From positions 1 to 6,132 of the forward strand of contig JAOUJU010000115.1 in assembly GCA_029883045.1 (NCBI GenBank): 6,132 bases of DNA. The letters are read 5' to 3'. This stretch comes from Rhodospirillaceae bacterium. GTDB taxonomy: Bacteria > Pseudomonadota > Alphaproteobacteria > Rhodospirillales > Magnetovibrionaceae. A program made the position numbers and the translations under genes. The notes beneath the pieces were generated by a model. The model saw only the letters and a list, made by a program, of their open reading frames with translations. It had not been told where the DNA came from and did not search any database. The stretch's first letter is position 1. Every line of letters begins with the position of its first letter. Positions 6,072-6,132 of this stretch are shown piece by piece.

Positions 6072-6132
6072 CCACAGTGGTTTCACCCCAACCATTTGCC
6101 GGGCGCCGCGCCTTGGTGGGTTTTTCAGGGGA
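6068..6132 (+). CDS. Start of a downstream gene of unknown function (3' partial)
   Basis: An ATG overlaps the previous gene's stop as ATGA. The frame then stays open to the window end, giving 21 complete codons (MTTVVSPQPFAGRRALVGFSG) and a partial GA- codon that must be Asp or Glu. The overlap suggests translational coupling with the 121-residue protein. Too little is visible to assign a family. Confidence 0.6.
   Translation, partial: MTTVVSPQPFAGRRALVGFSG

Noticed and set aside
6068..6132. PP-loop (SGGxDS) ATPase suggested by ALVGFSG
   Set aside because: The codon after the Gly begins GA-, so it must be Asp or Glu and not the Gly needed for SGGxDS.
4917..6132. Prophage or genomic island boundary
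   Set aside because: Apart from a CI-fold regulator there is no integrase, attachment repeat, tRNA gene or phage structural gene, and composition does not change sharply.

Overview
The window looks like a piece of alphaproteobacterial chromosome with moderate to low GC (below about 50% by eye, with AT-rich intergenic DNA). Three things point there: a class I (archaeal-type) lysyl-tRNA synthetase, a very large GltD/PyrK-type flavoprotein of a kind I recall from Rhodospirillales-like genomes, and an XRE/S24 (LexA-fold) regulator whose N-terminus resembles alphaproteobacterial chromosomal regulators. No tRNA, rRNA, insertion sequence, CRISPR array or clear prophage structure is visible.

Layout. 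(1) Positions 1-3207, plus strand: the 3' part of a gene for a multi-domain iron-sulfur flavoprotein. A Cys-rich GltD-like FAD/NAD(P)H half is fused to a PyrK/ferredoxin-reductase-like half with its own C-terminal Cys cluster. The 5' end lies outside the window. (2) After 59 bp, 3267-4886, plus strand: a complete class I lysyl-tRNA synthetase. (3) Convergent to it, with only 30 bp between the two coding regions, 4917-5546, minus strand: a 209-residue HTH regulator with an intact S24 self-cleavage site and Ser/Lys dyad. An AT-rich imperfect hairpin sits in the convergent gap. (4) A 159-bp divergent control region, 5547-5705, with a good plus-strand promoter candidate, a probable leaderless minus-strand promoter overlapped by a small palindrome, and a wider dyad. 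(5) 5706-6071, plus strand: a 121-residue conserved-looking protein of unknown function. It overlaps by 4 bp (ATGA) the start of another gene (6068 onward) that is cut by the window end.

The left half (flavoprotein and lysS) reads as ordinary chromosomal metabolism and translation, possibly co-transcribed. The right half reads as a regulator divergent from a translationally coupled gene pair of unknown function. The divergent region with its dyads suggests, by inference only, that the S24 regulator controls itself and perhaps this pair. The points most worth checking are the single-chain NfnB-NfnA-like architecture of the flavoprotein and the lambda-cI-like leaderless promoter/operator arrangement of the regulator.
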